From Syntrophaceae bacterium UBA6112 (lineage in GTDB: Bacteria > Desulfobacterota > Syntrophia > Syntrophales > UBA5619): a DNA stretch of 7,164 bases. The notes under the pieces were generated by a model that did no database searches, was not told the origin of the DNA, and was given only the letters and a program-made list of their open reading frames with translations. Each line of letters opens with the position of its first letter. The stretch's first letter is position 1. This document shows, in pieces, positions 7,046-7,164 of the stretch. The stretch covers positions 1 through 7,164 of the forward strand of contig DIWG01000008.1 in NCBI GenBank assembly GCA_002423465.1, read 5' to 3'. Both the position numbers and the translations under genes were made by a program.

Positions 7046-7076
7046 CCGGCAGTCTGAGCGCAGCGAAGTCTGCCGG
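7046..7076. repeat. Hairpin with GAGCGCAGCGA loop
   Basis: CCGGCAG (7046-7052) pairs perfectly with CTGCCGG (7070-7076). After one T-T mismatch, two more pairs form. The loop GAGCGCAGCGA (7056-7066) contains the motif that also opens the 36-base repeat units. Confidence 0.65.
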
Positions 7077-7102
7077 GACCGGGCAACGGAGAAGTACCAA
7101 AT

Positions 7103-7156
7103 GCCGGAGGGGCGGGCCTGTCGCCGCGCAGCGGTCGTCAGGCCTGCCCCGGAGGC
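7103..7156 (+). repeat. Terminal long hairpin with symmetric internal loop
   Basis: A 12-pair stem (7109-7120 with 7139-7150, including one G.T) is capped by CCGC-gca-GCGG. Beyond a symmetric GGA/GGA internal loop, GCC (7103-7105) pairs with GGC (7154-7156). It is the longest stem in the array and ends eight bases before the window does. Confidence 0.6.
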
Positions 7157-7164
7157 AGGGAGGG

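Larger units (their letters stand above)
6699..7156. repeat. Array of GC-rich hairpins (structured repeat region or ncRNA candidate)
   Basis: Successive inverted repeats fill the region. CCCTG/CAGGG spans 6699-6746. CGTG.CTCG.TCCG pairs with CGGA.CGAG.CACG over 6750-6786. GCCCGC plus CCGCCTGTC pair with GACAGGCGG plus GCGGGC over 6808-6857. GCGCAG/CTGCGC spans 6865-6917, GGGCGTC/GACGGCCC 6933-6968, GCGGCC/GGCCGC 6985-7033, CCGGCAG/CTGCCGG 7046-7076, and a 12-pair stem lies within 7103-7156. Linkers are often A-rich on the plus strand (CCGAAAAGAAA, AGTACCAAACAAAA). One stem contains a G.T pair that would be G.U on the plus strand but A.C on the other, which slightly favours a plus-strand RNA. 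Long open frames crossing the region on the minus strand are low-complexity and look spurious. It could be a structured RNA, a REP-like intergenic element, or the edge of a mobile element cut by the window end. Confidence 0.55.

Noticed and set aside
6622..7100. Overlapping minus-strand open frames of 154 and 119 codons
   Set aside because: They are rich in R, P, A and G and read the same repeat units in different frames, and no known domain appears. GC-rich hairpin DNA has few stops by chance.
6699..7164. CRISPR array
   Set aside because: Only two copies of the 36-base unit, imperfect, 118 bases apart, and the intervening sequence is itself related and structured rather than unique spacers.
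6699..7164. Known large RNA such as an IscB-associated HEARO/omega RNA or a group II intron
   Set aside because: The hairpin density prompted the idea, but I could not match any conserved core of these RNAs and no IscB or reverse transcriptase is in the window.

Overview
The window is bacterial: short gene gaps, overlapping cistrons, Shine-Dalgarno sites, and prokaryotic signalling and DNA-modification families. Nothing in it fixes the species. Base composition is uneven. Hand counts of single 60-base lines give about 57% GC in the upstream gene (241-300), 42% in the methyltransferase gene (1141-1200) and 73% in the gene-free right end (7021-7080). This suggests an accessory cassette inserted into a more GC-rich genome.

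Layout. (1) 2-775 is the 3' part of an AlbA/Schlafen-type ATP-binding regulator with a HATPase_c_4-like core and a C-terminal winged helix. (2) 863-6444 is a tight plus-strand operon of three intact genes. The first is an amino-group DNA methyltransferase. The second is an 828-residue protein that joins an N-terminal MORC/Hsp90-like GHKL ATPase module to a C-terminal histidine-kinase core with an H-box histidine. The third is a 587-residue protein with a receiver-like domain interrupted by a long insertion, followed by an unrecognised C-terminal domain. (3) 6434-6472 is the start of a fourth cistron, with a strong ribosome binding site and ATG but a stop after 12 codons. (4) 6473-7164 holds no convincing gene. 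From about 6699 to 7156 it is a dense series of GC-rich hairpins with A-rich linkers, two diverged copies of a roughly 120-base unit, and a recurring loop motif of the form GAGCGNAGCG.

How the genes may work together (inference). The operon resembles a DNA-modification or defence cassette with a built-in phosphorelay. The methyltransferase marks self DNA. The double-GHKL protein may sense a DNA or protein state through its MORC-like module and signal through its kinase half. The receiver-like protein may take the phosphate and act through its C-terminal domain. GHKL proteins of the MORC/paraMORC group are known to neighbour restriction-modification genes, and histidine-kinase/receiver defence systems such as Detocs are a precedent. 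No nuclease or helicase is visible here; the cut-off fourth cistron is the obvious place where an effector may have been lost.
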